A stretch of DNA of 64,000 bases from Flavobacterium sp. ASV13 (GCF_000745775.1 NZ_JQJY01000004.1:496001-560000); one strand, 5' to 3'; counted from the stretch's first letter, positions 1 to 10,972 are shown. Notes: generated by a model from the letters alone, not told the origin. Numbers and translations are program-made.

Positions 1-28
1 GCAAAAGTGCAGCCTTTTCTTTTTTTTA
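1..28 (+). terminator. Possible right half of a terminator of an upstream gene
   Basis: The window opens with GCAAAAGTGCAGCC followed directly by a long T-rich run. This looks like the loop and 3' arm of a rho-independent terminator whose 5' arm lies before base 1. It would serve a plus-strand gene outside the window. The left arm cannot be seen, so this is only a suggestion. Confidence 0.3.
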
Positions 29-37
29 ATGTTTTTA

Positions 38-973
38 TTATACTAAAATCGACTTTAAAGCGTCATTCATGTTACGAACTGCATCTGCACTTTTCGCAAA
101 TAACGCCTTTTCCTGATCATTTAAATTAATATCTACAATTTCCTCAATCCCGTTTTTACCAATTATACACGGCACTCCAATACAGATGTCATTCTGTCCA
201 TACTCGCCTTCTACAAAAACAGAACAAGCAATCATTTTTTTCTGATCATTTAAAATACTATCTACTAAATAGGCAACAGAAGCTCCAGGAGCATACCAGG
301 CAGAGGTTCCTAACAAACCTGTCAGCGTTGCACCACCCACCATTGTATCAGCTGCAACTTTCTGAAGTACTTCTTCTGAAAGAAATTGAGAAACCGGTAT
401 TCCATTATAAGATGCCAAACGCGTTAACGGAATCATAGTAGTATCACCATGTCCTCCAATTACCATTGCTGAAATATCGTTCGCAGGTTTATCCAAAGCT
501 AAAGAAAGATAAGTTCTAAAACGAGAACTATCTAAAGCTCCCCCCATACCAATTATTCTATTTTTTGGCAATCCTGTAGCTTTTAAAGCCAAATACGTCA
601 TTGTATCCATTGGATTAGAAACAACAACAATTATAGTGTTAGGGGAATATTTTAATACATTTTCAGCAACTGTTTTTACAATTCCGGCATTAATTCCTAT
701 TAATTCTTCTCTTGTCATTCCTGGTTTTCTTGGAATTCCTGATGTAATTACGACTACATCACTCCCAGCAGTTTTAGAATAATCGTTGGTAACACCAGAA
801 ACTTTGGTATTAAAACCTGTGTTTGTAGCACATTGCATAATATCCAACGCTTTACCTTCGGCAAAACCTTCTTTAATATCCAACAATACTACTTCGCTCG
901 CAATTCCTCTATAAGAAATAACATCTGCACATGTAGCTCCAACATTTCCTGCTCCTACAATGGTAACTTTCAT
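38..973 (-). CDS. mdh: Malate dehydrogenase
   Basis: NAD-dependent oxidation of malate to oxaloacetate in the cytosolic TCA cycle. The 311-residue protein is full length for the LDH-like MDH family. It has the N-terminal Rossmann loop GAGNVG (residues 7-12), an acidic residue after the second strand (LLDI, near 30-33) typical of NAD preference, the mobile loop with PRKPGMTR (81-88), the Asp-Arg pair in LDSSRF (148-152) and the catalytic His in GGHGDTT (His175). The start is the ATG at 971-973. It lies downstream of gyrB on the same strand, but the strong gyrB terminator separates them. I saw no TAnnTTTG element just upstream. Confidence 0.97.
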   Translation of the reverse strand: MKVTIVGAGNVGATCADVISYRGIASEVVLLDIKEGFAEGKALDIMQCATNTGFNTKVSGVTNDYSKTAGSDVVVITSGIPRKPGMTREELIGINAGIVKTVAENVLKYSPNTIIVVVSNPMDTMTYLALKATGLPKNRIIGMGGALDSSRFRTYLSLALDKPANDISAMVIGGHGDTTMIPLTRLASYNGIPVSQFLSEEVLQKVAADTMVGGATLTGLLGTSAWYAPGASVAYLVDSILNDQKKMIACSVFVEGEYGQNDICIGVPCIIGKNGIEEIVDINLNDQEKALFAKSADAVRNMNDALKSILV

Positions 974-1021
974 ATTTTTTACTTTATCGGTTATTAATTA
1001 TTTGTCTATTCCTTAAAAAGA

Positions 1022-1066
1022 CAATTCGTTTAATTGTCTAGTAAATTTAAACAATTAAACGAATTG
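1022..1066 (-). terminator. Rho-independent terminator of gyrB
   Basis: Perfect 16-bp inverted repeat (arms 1022-1037 and 1051-1066) with a 13-nt loop. On the minus strand the stem is followed by CTTTTT. It lies 20 bp past the gyrB stop codon. Confidence 0.85.
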
Positions 1067-1085
1067 AAATTATTAATTTTTTATT

Positions 1086-3056
<1,971 letters not shown>

Positions 3057-3064
3057 CTAACACG

Positions 3065-3072
3065 CAAATATA
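3065..3072 (-). promoter_or_regulatory. -7 promoter element of gyrB
   Basis: The minus strand reads TATATTTG, an exact match to the Bacteroidota sigma-ABfr consensus TAnnTTTG. The predicted start of transcription near 3058 would give a leader of about 30 nt. No convincing -33 TTG was identified. Confidence 0.6.
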
Positions 3073-3300
3073 TAAAAACGCAAATTATATATCCGTTAAA
3101 ATCCCATTTAAAGCACTTAAGTTATTAACACTATTGTCTAAAAAATCAAAAAAACAGCCCAAAAAGTCAATTTTAAATTCCAAATTCATAAATTCCAAAT
3201 TCCAAAAATAATAATCGCATAAAAATTCAGATTGTGATTATAAATTTGAAATGCCAAAAATGTAAAAAATCCAAGTTTCAAATTTTATCAACACATAAAA
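3073..3300. other. Intergenic region with degenerate AAATTCC heptamers
   Basis: Stretch between gyrB and the M16 peptidase gene with no plausible gene. It holds an imperfect array of the 7-mer AAATTCC/AAATTCA at 3175-3203 and scattered relatives to about 3290. The DNA is strongly AT-rich. No RNA gene or operator was recognised. Confidence 0.6.
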
Positions 3301-3337
3301 AAAACCGAAATACATTTGTAAGATGCATTTCGGTTTT
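3301..3337 (-). terminator. Terminator of the M16 peptidase gene
   Basis: Hairpin with 15-nt arms (3301-3315 and 3323-3337), one mismatch, built on AAAACCGAAAT/ATTTCGGTTTT and flanked by A and T runs on both sides. It could work in both directions but mainly serves the minus-strand peptidase gene. Confidence 0.8.
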
Positions 3338-3393
3338 TATAATTTTAAAACTCCTTAAATTGGAATTTGAAATTTTCCTTTTTTTCTTATTTC

Positions 3394-6138
3394 TTATTTC
3401 TTATTGAAATCTCCAGCGTAAATTGATGTCATTTTATCTAAGCTCAAATACTTTCTCAAAACAGTATTAACTTCTTCAACTTTAAGCCCTTTAACTTTAT
3501 TTTCTAAATCATCATAATCTTCAAGTGGAATTCCGTACTGCAAATAGGTATTTACAAGTCTCATCAATGTATTATCATTACCTAAACTGGTTTTTCTTTC
3601 ATTCTGCCAGCTTACCAAATTTGATTTTAACTCTTCTGCCGTAAATCCATCTTTTAATGCTTTTGCAATTTCTTCTTTCGCTGCTGATTCAACTGCATTT
3701 TTTTTCGTTGGATTTAAAAAGGCATAGTAACTCCATGACGCTACGTCATTTGAAACTGGAATATCAATAAAAGAGCCTGCTCCATAGCTTATACCATCTT
3801 TTTCTCTTAATCTCATAGGGATTCTGGCACTTAAAAAACCGCCGCTTCCTAATATTTCATTTGCCATGACAAATGCAGGATAATCTGCATTTTTTCTATC
3901 CATTTTAAAGCTAACTCTTCCTACAGCAACTGCATTTTCTTTGTCTGGAGTAATAATATCTTTATCTAGTTTTTGTGTTTCAAAATATGTTGGAATAGCA
4001 CGTTCATATTTCGATTTAGAATTCCATTTTCCGAATGTTTTTTCTAGAATTTCTCCCGTTGATTTTGCATCTAAATCTCCAACTACACTTCCAAAACCGT
4101 TGTTTCCACCTAGGATGTTTTTGTAAAAATCTACAATTTCAGATTGTTTTATATTTTTAAAAGCATCTATTTCTTCCTGTGTAGTCGACGTGTAAAAAAT
4201 ACTACCTTTTGGATATTTTGTCGTTTGTCTTGCAATCTCTGTAAAAGCAATAGACTGCGGATCATTTAAGTTTCCTTCCAAATAAGTATTATATTCTGCT
4301 ATTGTTTTAGTTAATTCATTTTGTGGAAAAGTTGAATTAAGAAGCAAATCTTCTAAAATCCCCATAACCTCTTTGAAACTTTCTTTATAAGTATTCACAT
4401 AAACAGACAAAGTTTGATGATCAAAATTGAAATAAATACTTGATTTCAATTGATCTAAACGATCCTGAATTTGTTCCTTACTTCTCGTAGTTGTTCCTGT
4501 TTTCAATAGTTGCGCCATAATACCGCCAACATCAGATTTCCCATTCAAATCTTTCTCATTACTTACAGGGAAACTAAAATTAGCCTGAACTTTTCCGCCT
4601 TTAATTTCTTTCTTAATCAAGCCGTATTTTGCACCATTTGTCAGTTTGCCTTCTGTCAAATTTTGTTTTAAATTTTTGATTGACGCTTCAAAAGCTGCAA
4701 CTTCTTTTTCTAAAGCCTTTCCTTTATAATCTTTAGTCAATGCAACGATTTGGTCGTCTGTATATTCTACAGGTTTTAATCTTTGTTCATCTTTTGAAGG
4801 AATAAAAATACCTACTGTTCTGTTATTGCTTCTAAAATACTTTTCAGCAACACGCTGAATATCCTCTTTCGTTAGTTTTTCAACGGCATCGCGATACAAA
4901 TACCCCAATCTATAATCTCCAGAACCTATAATTTCTGTCAAATTGATTGCAAATGAAATCGTATTATTTTTTATTGCATCAATTTGTTTAATGATTTTTG
5001 CTTGAGCTCTGCTCACGTCCTGATCTGTGTATTTTGTAGTGATGATTTTATCTAACTCCGCCCTAACAATATCCTGTGTTGCTTTAATGTCTTTGTCATT
5101 AGGTATAGCAAATCCAAAATACATATAACTTGCATCTCTCACTGTTGGCTGCCAAAAATACAAACTGGAAACTTTTTGAGTTTCAACCAATGATTTATAT
5201 AAATATCCTGATGGATCTGCCGTTAAGATTTCGCCCAAAGCATCTAGCGCAGCATAATCTTTATCAGCATAAGAAACGGTATGATACAGCGCACCCATAT
5301 TTTTGCTTTCTCCCGCTCTTTTTAACTCTACAAATTTTTCACCGTCTTGTGCAGGTTCAATTGTATAGGTTTTATCTAAAACTCTTTTAGGTCTTGGAAC
5401 AGCTCCAAAATACTGACCTACATATTGTAATGTTTTTTGCTCATCGAATTTACCTGCAACAATCAATGTGGCATTATCCGGCTGATAGTATTTCTCATAA
5501 AAAACCCTAAGCGTATTTGCTTTTACACGTTCGATATCTTCTTTGCTTCCAATAGTACTATTTCCGTAGTTATGCCATAAATAAGCAGTCGAAACGATTC
5601 TTTCCTGTAAAACACGATCCGGATTATTTTCACCTATTTCAAACTCGTTTCTTACAACTGAAAATTCCTTATCAAGATCAGTTTGCAGAATCGTCGCATT
5701 AATCATCCTGTCTGCTTCCATTTGAATACTCCATTTCAGATTTTCATCATTTGATGGGAAAACTTCATAATAATTTGTTCGGTCAAGCCAAGTTGTTCCG
5801 TTGGCATTTCCTCCTTTGTCTGAAAGCATTTTTTTTATATCTCCCAGATTTTTTGTGCTTTTAAAAAGCATATGTTCTAGCAAGTGAGCCATTCCTTTCT
5901 CGCCATAACCCTCATTTCTAGAACCTACATTGTAAACAATATTAACCACCATATTGCTTTGAGAAGCATCAGGAATCAAAAGAACCTTTAATCCGTTTTT
6001 TAAAGAATATTCTTTGACACCTTCGACATTTGTAATAAATTTTGGCGTCTCTTTAGTCGCCACCGATTTTTGTGCATAAACTGAGCTCAAGGAAATTAAT
6101 GAGCAGCATAGAATTCCGCTTAGTAATAGGTTTCTCAT
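3394..6138 (-). CDS. M16 family zinc metallopeptidase, two-domain
   Basis: Secreted or periplasmic insulinase-like zinc peptidase. Residues 1-22 form a signal peptide ending in VYA. The N-terminal half carries the inverted zinc motif HLLEH (residues 85-89), preceded by NVGSRNEGYGEKGMAHL. The second half is a non-catalytic M16C-type domain without HxxEH. At 914 residues it is a fused active/inactive pair, as in pitrilysin-like enzymes. The substrate is unknown; members of the family degrade peptides or process envelope proteins. A -7 element lies about 45 bp upstream and a hairpin terminator follows, so it is probably monocistronic. Confidence 0.93.
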   Translation of the reverse strand: MRNLLLSGILCCSLISLSSVYAQKSVATKETPKFITNVEGVKEYSLKNGLKVLLIPDASQSNMVVNIVYNVGSRNEGYGEKGMAHLLEHMLFKSTKNLGDIKKMLSDKGGNANGTTWLDRTNYYEVFPSNDENLKWSIQMEADRMINATILQTDLDKEFSVVRNEFEIGENNPDRVLQERIVSTAYLWHNYGNSTIGSKEDIERVKANTLRVFYEKYYQPDNATLIVAGKFDEQKTLQYVGQYFGAVPRPKRVLDKTYTIEPAQDGEKFVELKRAGESKNMGALYHTVSYADKDYAALDALGEILTADPSGYLYKSLVETQKVSSLYFWQPTVRDASYMYFGFAIPNDKDIKATQDIVRAELDKIITTKYTDQDVSRAQAKIIKQIDAIKNNTISFAINLTEIIGSGDYRLGYLYRDAVEKLTKEDIQRVAEKYFRSNNRTVGIFIPSKDEQRLKPVEYTDDQIVALTKDYKGKALEKEVAAFEASIKNLKQNLTEGKLTNGAKYGLIKKEIKGGKVQANFSFPVSNEKDLNGKSDVGGIMAQLLKTGTTTRSKEQIQDRLDQLKSSIYFNFDHQTLSVYVNTYKESFKEVMGILEDLLLNSTFPQNELTKTIAEYNTYLEGNLNDPQSIAFTEIARQTTKYPKGSIFYTSTTQEEIDAFKNIKQSEIVDFYKNILGGNNGFGSVVGDLDAKSTGEILEKTFGKWNSKSKYERAIPTYFETQKLDKDIITPDKENAVAVGRVSFKMDRKNADYPAFVMANEILGSGGFLSARIPMRLREKDGISYGAGSFIDIPVSNDVASWSYYAFLNPTKKNAVESAAKEEIAKALKDGFTAEELKSNLVSWQNERKTSLGNDNTLMRLVNTYLQYGIPLEDYDDLENKVKGLKVEEVNTVLRKYLSLDKMTSIYAGDFNKK

Positions 6139-6178
6139 AGGTTGTTAAATGGTTTGAATTTATATTATTCCTGGTAAT

Positions 6179-6186
6179 CAAATATA
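6179..6186 (-). promoter_or_regulatory. -7 promoter element of the M16 peptidase gene
   Basis: The minus strand reads TATATTTG, an exact TAnnTTTG match, about 41 bp before the ATG. No clear -33 element was found. Confidence 0.55.
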
Positions 6187-6270
6187 ATATTTTTCTTAAA
6201 CAGAAAATCCTTATTAACTTACTTTTAATATTTTACGGCATTCCGTAAAATAGTATAATTGAAAATAAAA

Positions 6271-6307
6271 AAAACCGAAACGACATTTGAAATGTAGTTT
6301 CGGTTTT
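6271..6307 (-). terminator. Terminator of the first asparagine synthetase gene
   Basis: Hairpin with 16-nt arms (6271-6286 and 6292-6307), one mismatch. It again uses AAAACCGAAA/TTTCGGTTTT and closely resembles the terminator at 3301-3337. It is flanked by A and T runs. Confidence 0.8.
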
Positions 6308-6349
6308 AAATAATTTATAATTCTTAAAAACTTTCTTTTAAAATGAAAT

Positions 6350-7957
6350 TTAAGATTTCAAAAGCTCCACACCTGGCACTTTTACGTGCGCAGCATTTGC
6401 TCTTCCACTTGGATCAAGATTATCCTGCCATTTCGGAATCCATTTACGAACCGTATGTGCAGCGCTTACCTGAGGATAGTATTTATGAAAAATACTTCTG
6501 TATAAATAAGCTTCTTTTGTTGTTGGAGAATTGTATGGGAATTCTGCAGTTGCACCGGCTAATTGCTCGTCTGTTACTTGTGAAGCACAATATTCAATCA
6601 ATTCATCAACCCATTTATAACCTACTCCATCTGAAAACTGCTCTTTCTGACGCCATAAAACTTCTGCCGGCAAATAAGGATCTTCTGGAGTATCAAATGC
6701 TTTTCTTAAAATATATTTTTCAATGCCATCATATGTTTTTGGCTGTTTCTCTTCTGGTTTTATTCGGATGGCAACATCTAAAAATGCAGTATCCAGGAAT
6801 GGAACTCTTGCCTCCAAACCATGCGCCATTGTAGTTTTATCAACACGTAATAAATCGGCGGTAAAAAGCTTTTGAACTCTTTCTATAGTTTCATCCTGAA
6901 ATGCTTCTGTAGAAGGAGCATTTCTAAAATATAAATGTCCACCAAAAATTTCATCGGCACCTTCACCAGAAAGAAGAACTTTTATTCCGGCATCAGCAAT
7001 TGCTTTTGATAAAATGTACATTGGAACTCCAGATCTTACTGAAATAATATCATACGTTTCAATATGATAAATTACTTGTTCCAATACTTTAACGCCTTCT
7101 TCAACCGAAAAATGAATTTCATGATGCTCTGTTCCTAAAAACTCAGCTGCTTTTCTAGCTGCGATATTATCAGGAGCATCAGCATTTAAACCAATAGAAA
7201 ACGAATGCAATTTTTGTCCATTTTCTTTTAATAATCGTGACGCTATTGAAGAAATCAAAGAAGTATCCAAACCTCCTGACATGACAGCTCCTAAAGGAAC
7301 ATTGCTTAATAAACGTTTACGTGTAGCCTCAATCAAACTCTCACGGATTAAGCCTAAATCTAAACTTTCAATTGCTTTTTTATGATCCTCGCAATCTGGC
7401 TGGTAATATTTTACAAAACCAGTTTTTGCTGTATAATAATGTCCTGGGGGGAAAGTTGAAAACGATTTACATTGATCTGCAATTGATTTCATTTCAGAAG
7501 AAAAATAAATTCTTCCTCTTTCATCCAAACCATAATACAACGGTTTTACTCCGATTGGATCTCTACCTGCGATATAATCATCTCCATCGATTATAACGAA
7601 AGCAAAATCTCCATCCAATTTATTACAGAAATTATAGCCAAATTCTTCATACAAATGCACAATAACTTCTGAATCTGAATTGGTTCTGAAAGTATGATCT
7701 TTTAAAATCGTGTTTTTTAATTCTTGATAATTGTAAATCTCACCATCATGAATCATCCAGGCTCTATTTGTTCCCTGAATAGGCTGTTTGCCTGTATTTA
7801 AGTCAACAATTGATAAACTTTCGTGACAAAGCACGCTTCCATTATCCATAATATGCAAATCACTCTCATCTGGTCCGCGATGAGACATTCTTGCTGAAAG
7901 CTCTTGTACAAGTTTTGGGTCTTTTCCTTTGCCTATTACGGCTAATAATCCAGACAT
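6350..7957 (-). CDS. Asparagine synthetase B paralogue lacking the glutaminase nucleophile
   Basis: Homologue of glutamine-dependent asparagine synthetase (535 residues). The C-terminal synthetase domain looks intact, with the PP-loop SGGLDTS (227-233) and SGEGADEIFGG (330-340). The N-terminal Ntn domain keeps SHRGPDES (25-32), but it begins Met-Ser-Gly where the family needs Cys directly after Met. The oxyanion-hole Asn of NGEIYN is also replaced (Asp71 in HDGEIYN). From family knowledge, glutaminase activity should be lost, so it may use ammonia or another amine, or act on a different acceptor. It lies next to a canonical paralogue on the same strand but has its own -7 element and terminator. 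Confidence 0.88.
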   Translation of the reverse strand: MSGLLAVIGKGKDPKLVQELSARMSHRGPDESDLHIMDNGSVLCHESLSIVDLNTGKQPIQGTNRAWMIHDGEIYNYQELKNTILKDHTFRTNSDSEVIVHLYEEFGYNFCNKLDGDFAFVIIDGDDYIAGRDPIGVKPLYYGLDERGRIYFSSEMKSIADQCKSFSTFPPGHYYTAKTGFVKYYQPDCEDHKKAIESLDLGLIRESLIEATRKRLLSNVPLGAVMSGGLDTSLISSIASRLLKENGQKLHSFSIGLNADAPDNIAARKAAEFLGTEHHEIHFSVEEGVKVLEQVIYHIETYDIISVRSGVPMYILSKAIADAGIKVLLSGEGADEIFGGHLYFRNAPSTEAFQDETIERVQKLFTADLLRVDKTTMAHGLEARVPFLDTAFLDVAIRIKPEEKQPKTYDGIEKYILRKAFDTPEDPYLPAEVLWRQKEQFSDGVGYKWVDELIEYCASQVTDEQLAGATAEFPYNSPTTKEAYLYRSIFHKYYPQVSAAHTVRKWIPKWQDNLDPSGRANAAHVKVPGVELLKS

Positions 7958-8124
7958 ATTCTAATTTTTTTTACTTATTATTTTCTTCAAACTCACTATA
8001 TGAAGCCAATTAGCTGCAAAAACGATTATACTTTATAATCTGCAGCAAAACTAAATATTATTTTCTGCTTTTCCTTTATAATCCTATTATAATATCAGGC
8101 ATTTAACTTTATTTCGACGAATGT

Positions 8125-8132
8125 CAAATATA
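8125..8132 (-). promoter_or_regulatory. -7 promoter element of the first asparagine synthetase gene
   Basis: The minus strand reads TATATTTG, an exact TAnnTTTG match. It would give an unusually long leader of about 160 nt. The leader holds a short TGCAG-type inverted repeat near 8012-8045 (TTAGCTGCA and TGCAGCAAAAC) but no recognised riboswitch. Confidence 0.45.
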
Positions 8133-8205
8133 AAAAAGAAAGTCAAATTATTGTCGAAATTATTTTTAACTATCTGAAAACATACAATCTAAATAACTTA
8201 AGACA

Positions 8206-8239
8206 AGAAAAACGTCCTCAATTAAGAGAACGTTTTTCT
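8206..8239 (-). terminator. Terminator of the second asparagine synthetase gene
   Basis: Hairpin with 14-nt arms (8206-8219 and 8226-8239), one mismatch, core AGAAAAACGT/ACGTTTTTCT. It lies 35 bp past the stop codon on the minus strand. Confidence 0.75.
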
Positions 8240-8273
8240 GCAATATATATACTAATTCTAAAATTATACTTGT

Positions 8274-9950
8274 TTATGCTTTAACATAAGCGTCGTCATG
8301 AACACTTGCTACAGCTCTTCCAGAAGGATCGTTCATGTTTTTGAAAGCTTCATCCCACTCTAAAGCGATTTTTGTACTACACGCAACGCTTGCTTCCTGA
8401 GGCACACATAACGCAGCAGCATCGCTTGGAAAATGTTCTGTAAAAATTGAACGATAGTAATATTCTTCTTTTGAAGTTGGTGTCTGCAACGGAAATTTGT
8501 ATTTCGCATTTGCTAATTGCTCATCCGAAACTTCTCTGCCTACAACTTCTTTCAAAGTATCAATCCAGCTGTATCCTACTCCATCAGAAAACTGTTCTTT
8601 TTGTCTCCATGCAACACTTTCCGGAAGCATTTCTTCAAAAGCTTTACGAACAACCCATTTTTCCATTGGATGTTCTTTGTTAATCATTTTATCTTGTGGG
8701 TTGATGCGCATCGCAACATCCATAAATTCTTTGTCTAAGAAAGGTACACGGCCTTCGATTCCCCATGCAGCCAAACTTTTGTTTGCACGTAAACAGTCGT
8801 ACATGTGAAGTTTGCTCAATTTACGAACGTTTTCTTCGTGGAATTCTCTCGCGTTTGGTGCTTTATGGAAATATAAATATCCTCCGAATAACTCATCTGC
8901 TCCTTCTCCAGAAAGAACCATTTTAATTCCCATCGACTTTATAACTCTAGCCATTAACCACATTGGAGTTGAAGCTCTAACCGTAGTTACATCGTATGTT
9001 TCAAGGTTGTAAATCACATCTCGAACAGCATCTAAACCTTCTTGAATCGTGAATTTAATTTCGTGGTGAATGGTTCCAATGTGATCTGCCACTTTTCTTG
9101 CAGCAGCTAAATCAGGAGAACCTTCCAATCCAACTGAAAACGAGTGCAATTGCGGATACCAAGCTTCTGTTGTATCATCAGACTCGATTCTGTTTTTTGC
9201 ATATTTTTTGGCAACAGCCGAAGTAATAGACGAATCTAAACCTCCAGAAAGTAAAACTCCGTAAGGAACGTCACTCATTAATTGTCTGTGAACCGCTGCT
9301 TCTAGCGCTTTTTTGATTTCAGGAATACTTGTTTCGTTGTCTTTTACTGCATCATATTCTGTCCAGTCTCTTTTGTACCATTGTACAAATTCACCGTCTT
9401 TGCTTGATAAATAATGTCCTGGAGGAAACAATTCAATTTTTGTACAATATCCTTCTAAAGCTTTTAATTCTGAAGCAACATAAAAAGTTCCGTGCTGATC
9501 CCAACCAATATATAATGGAATAATTCCCATGTGGTCACGAGCAACAAAATACTCGTCTTTATCAACATCATAAATTGCAAATCCGAAGATTCCGTTCATT
9601 TCATCAACAAAATGAGGTCCTTTTTCTTTATAAAGTGCTAAGATAACTTCGCAATCGCTTTCTGTTTGAAAGTTGTATTTTCCTTCAAATTGCTTACGAA
9701 GATCTCTGTGATTGTAAATTTCACCATTTGCAGCCAAAACCAATTTTTTATCTTCTGTAAATAAAGGTTGTTTTCCTGAAGCTGGATCTACAATCGCCAA
9801 ACGCTCATGCGAAAGAATTGCTTTATCATTACTGTAAATTCCGCTCCAGTCTGGTCCACGGTGACGAATGATTTTAGACATTTCTAATACTTGAGGTCTT
9901 AAAGTTTCGGCTTTTTGTTTTAGATCAAAGGCACATACAATTCCGCACAT
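8274..9950 (-). CDS. asnB: Asparagine synthetase (glutamine-hydrolysing)
   Basis: Makes asparagine from aspartate, ATP and glutamine. The 558-residue protein is full length. It starts MCGIVCAF, so Cys2 is the Ntn nucleophile. RHRGPDWSG (29-37), NGEIYN (75-80) and SDCE (98-101) complete the glutaminase site. The synthetase domain has SGGLDSS (235-241) and SGEGADELFGGY. It ends with an extension after the core. Its neighbour downstream is a paralogue that lacks the glutaminase residues, so this gene is the likely main asparagine source. An 11-bp inverted repeat at 10062-10088 lies in the upstream region. Confidence 0.96.
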   Translation of the reverse strand: MCGIVCAFDLKQKAETLRPQVLEMSKIIRHRGPDWSGIYSNDKAILSHERLAIVDPASGKQPLFTEDKKLVLAANGEIYNHRDLRKQFEGKYNFQTESDCEVILALYKEKGPHFVDEMNGIFGFAIYDVDKDEYFVARDHMGIIPLYIGWDQHGTFYVASELKALEGYCTKIELFPPGHYLSSKDGEFVQWYKRDWTEYDAVKDNETSIPEIKKALEAAVHRQLMSDVPYGVLLSGGLDSSITSAVAKKYAKNRIESDDTTEAWYPQLHSFSVGLEGSPDLAAARKVADHIGTIHHEIKFTIQEGLDAVRDVIYNLETYDVTTVRASTPMWLMARVIKSMGIKMVLSGEGADELFGGYLYFHKAPNAREFHEENVRKLSKLHMYDCLRANKSLAAWGIEGRVPFLDKEFMDVAMRINPQDKMINKEHPMEKWVVRKAFEEMLPESVAWRQKEQFSDGVGYSWIDTLKEVVGREVSDEQLANAKYKFPLQTPTSKEEYYYRSIFTEHFPSDAAALCVPQEASVACSTKIALEWDEAFKNMNDPSGRAVASVHDDAYVKA

Positions 9951-10319
9951 AATTCTATATTTTTATTTTGTAAATTTTAATTTGATAAGGCAAAGATGCG
10001 GTAATGGTTATAATTGAAAAACACAAATAGTTATTTCAGTTATAATTTTAAACCAAAAATTAAATTTTACATACAAAATGTAAAATTTTAACACTAAAAA
10101 ATGGTTTGAACTTGAAAATTTTAATTTTGAGGACAAAACACAAGTAAAATTTAAGGTTTTTTGAGAAATCTTTGGATTTAATTTTAAGATATTTAAATAT
10201 CAATAAGAAATTCACAAACAGAATAGAGAAAGCTGTTCCGAAATTATTCTATTTTTAATATCTAATTGAATATTAACATACAGTTTGTCATTTTAAGGAA
10301 CGGTAAACTTTGTGGTATT
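9951..10319. other. Upstream region of asnB with an 11-bp inverted repeat
   Basis: Non-coding. A perfect inverted repeat AAATTTTACAT (10062-10072) / ATGTAAAATTT (10078-10088) with a 5-nt loop lies about 115 bp before asnB. A near-consensus -7 element (CATCTTTG on the minus strand, one mismatch) sits near 9990. Nothing else was recognised. Confidence 0.4.
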
Positions 10320-10514
10320 TAGTCCCTACAGGACAATTGACTTATGAATATGTTTTCTCTACCAAGATCAAACTCCTAGCGGAGTAAATCTCGGAGAAAT
10401 TAAATAGTTTAGTAGAAAAAGTAAACATCAAGCTACCAAATGAGAATATCTCGGAGAGATTAAATATTGGTAGAAAAAAATAAATGCATGAATTAATTTG
10501 CCCCACAGGGACTA
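10320..10514. repeat. 195-bp intergenic element with imperfect terminal inverted repeats
   Basis: The left end TAGTCCCTACAGGACAA (10320-10336) and the reverse complement of the right end (10498-10514) match at 13 of 17 positions. Inside are two direct copies of ATCTCGGAGA(A/G)ATTAAAT starting at 10388 and 10448, exactly 60 bp apart. Each is followed by a TAGAAAAA segment. A short hairpin CTCC-TAGC-GGAG lies at 10373-10384. No ORF is present. It looks like a dispersed non-coding repeat unit, but copies elsewhere in the genome cannot be checked here. Confidence 0.6.
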
Positions 10515-10522
10515 TATATCAA

Positions 10523-10972
10523 TTACTCAACACTCTCAATAGTATAATGCGTCTTATTAATCTCAAACTGAAATCCAACTTTATTTCCCATTAAATGATT
10601 ACCTAATGGAGATTGCGGAGAAAGTGCAATAACATTAATTCCGTCAATTGCAATTTTTGGAAGTGCCACACTTACGTATAAATAGATTCCGTTTGCTTTT
10701 ACCAAACTGCCCGAAATAATATTTTCTGTAGTTTTTGAAGAATCAATTTTATCTAAAATCGCTTTTTGAGCAATAGCTTCTTTCAGTTTGTTGGTCAATT
10801 TTTCCTGTTCGATGTGCATCATCGACAAAGCCGTTTCATGCTTATCGCCAGCAGAACCTTTGGCATCGTTTTTTGAATCTTCGGTCAAGCCCGAAATCAT
10901 GTCTTTAAAAACATCAATTCGGTCCTGAACCATTTGCAGATAATGGGAATATATTTTTTCTTTAAAAGTCAT
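10523..10972 (-). CDS. GreA/GreB C-terminal-domain-like protein
   Basis: Small 149-residue protein. The last 45 residues resemble the C-terminal domain of transcript-cleavage factors GreA/GreB: an ALSPQSPLGNHLMGNK segment matches the family's TPLGxALLGK-type signature, followed by a short beta strand to the end. The N-terminal part is helical and charged and contains MMHIEQEKLTNKL, probably a short coiled coil. It may bind RNA polymerase in the secondary channel, as Gre, DksA-like and Rnk proteins do, but the acidic tip residues cannot be assigned with certainty. It lies 62 bp downstream of the GNAT gene on the same strand. The function is inferred from the C-terminal fold only. Confidence 0.7.
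   Translation of the reverse strand: MTFKEKIYSHYLQMVQDRIDVFKDMISGLTEDSKNDAKGSAGDKHETALSMMHIEQEKLTNKLKEAIAQKAILDKIDSSKTTENIISGSLVKANGIYLYVSVALPKIAIDGINVIALSPQSPLGNHLMGNKVGFQFEINKTHYTIESVE

Noticed and set aside
3073..3300. CRISPR-like array
   Set aside because: The AAATTCC words are short, adjacent and lack spacers; no cas gene is present.
6343..6834. 163-codon plus-strand frame opposite the first asparagine synthetase gene
   Set aside because: It lies antisense within a well supported gene, with His/Leu-rich translation typical of a shadow frame.
8497..8808. 103-codon plus-strand frame opposite asnB
   Set aside because: Antisense to conserved asnB codons and overlapped by two other frames on the same strand; no independent support.
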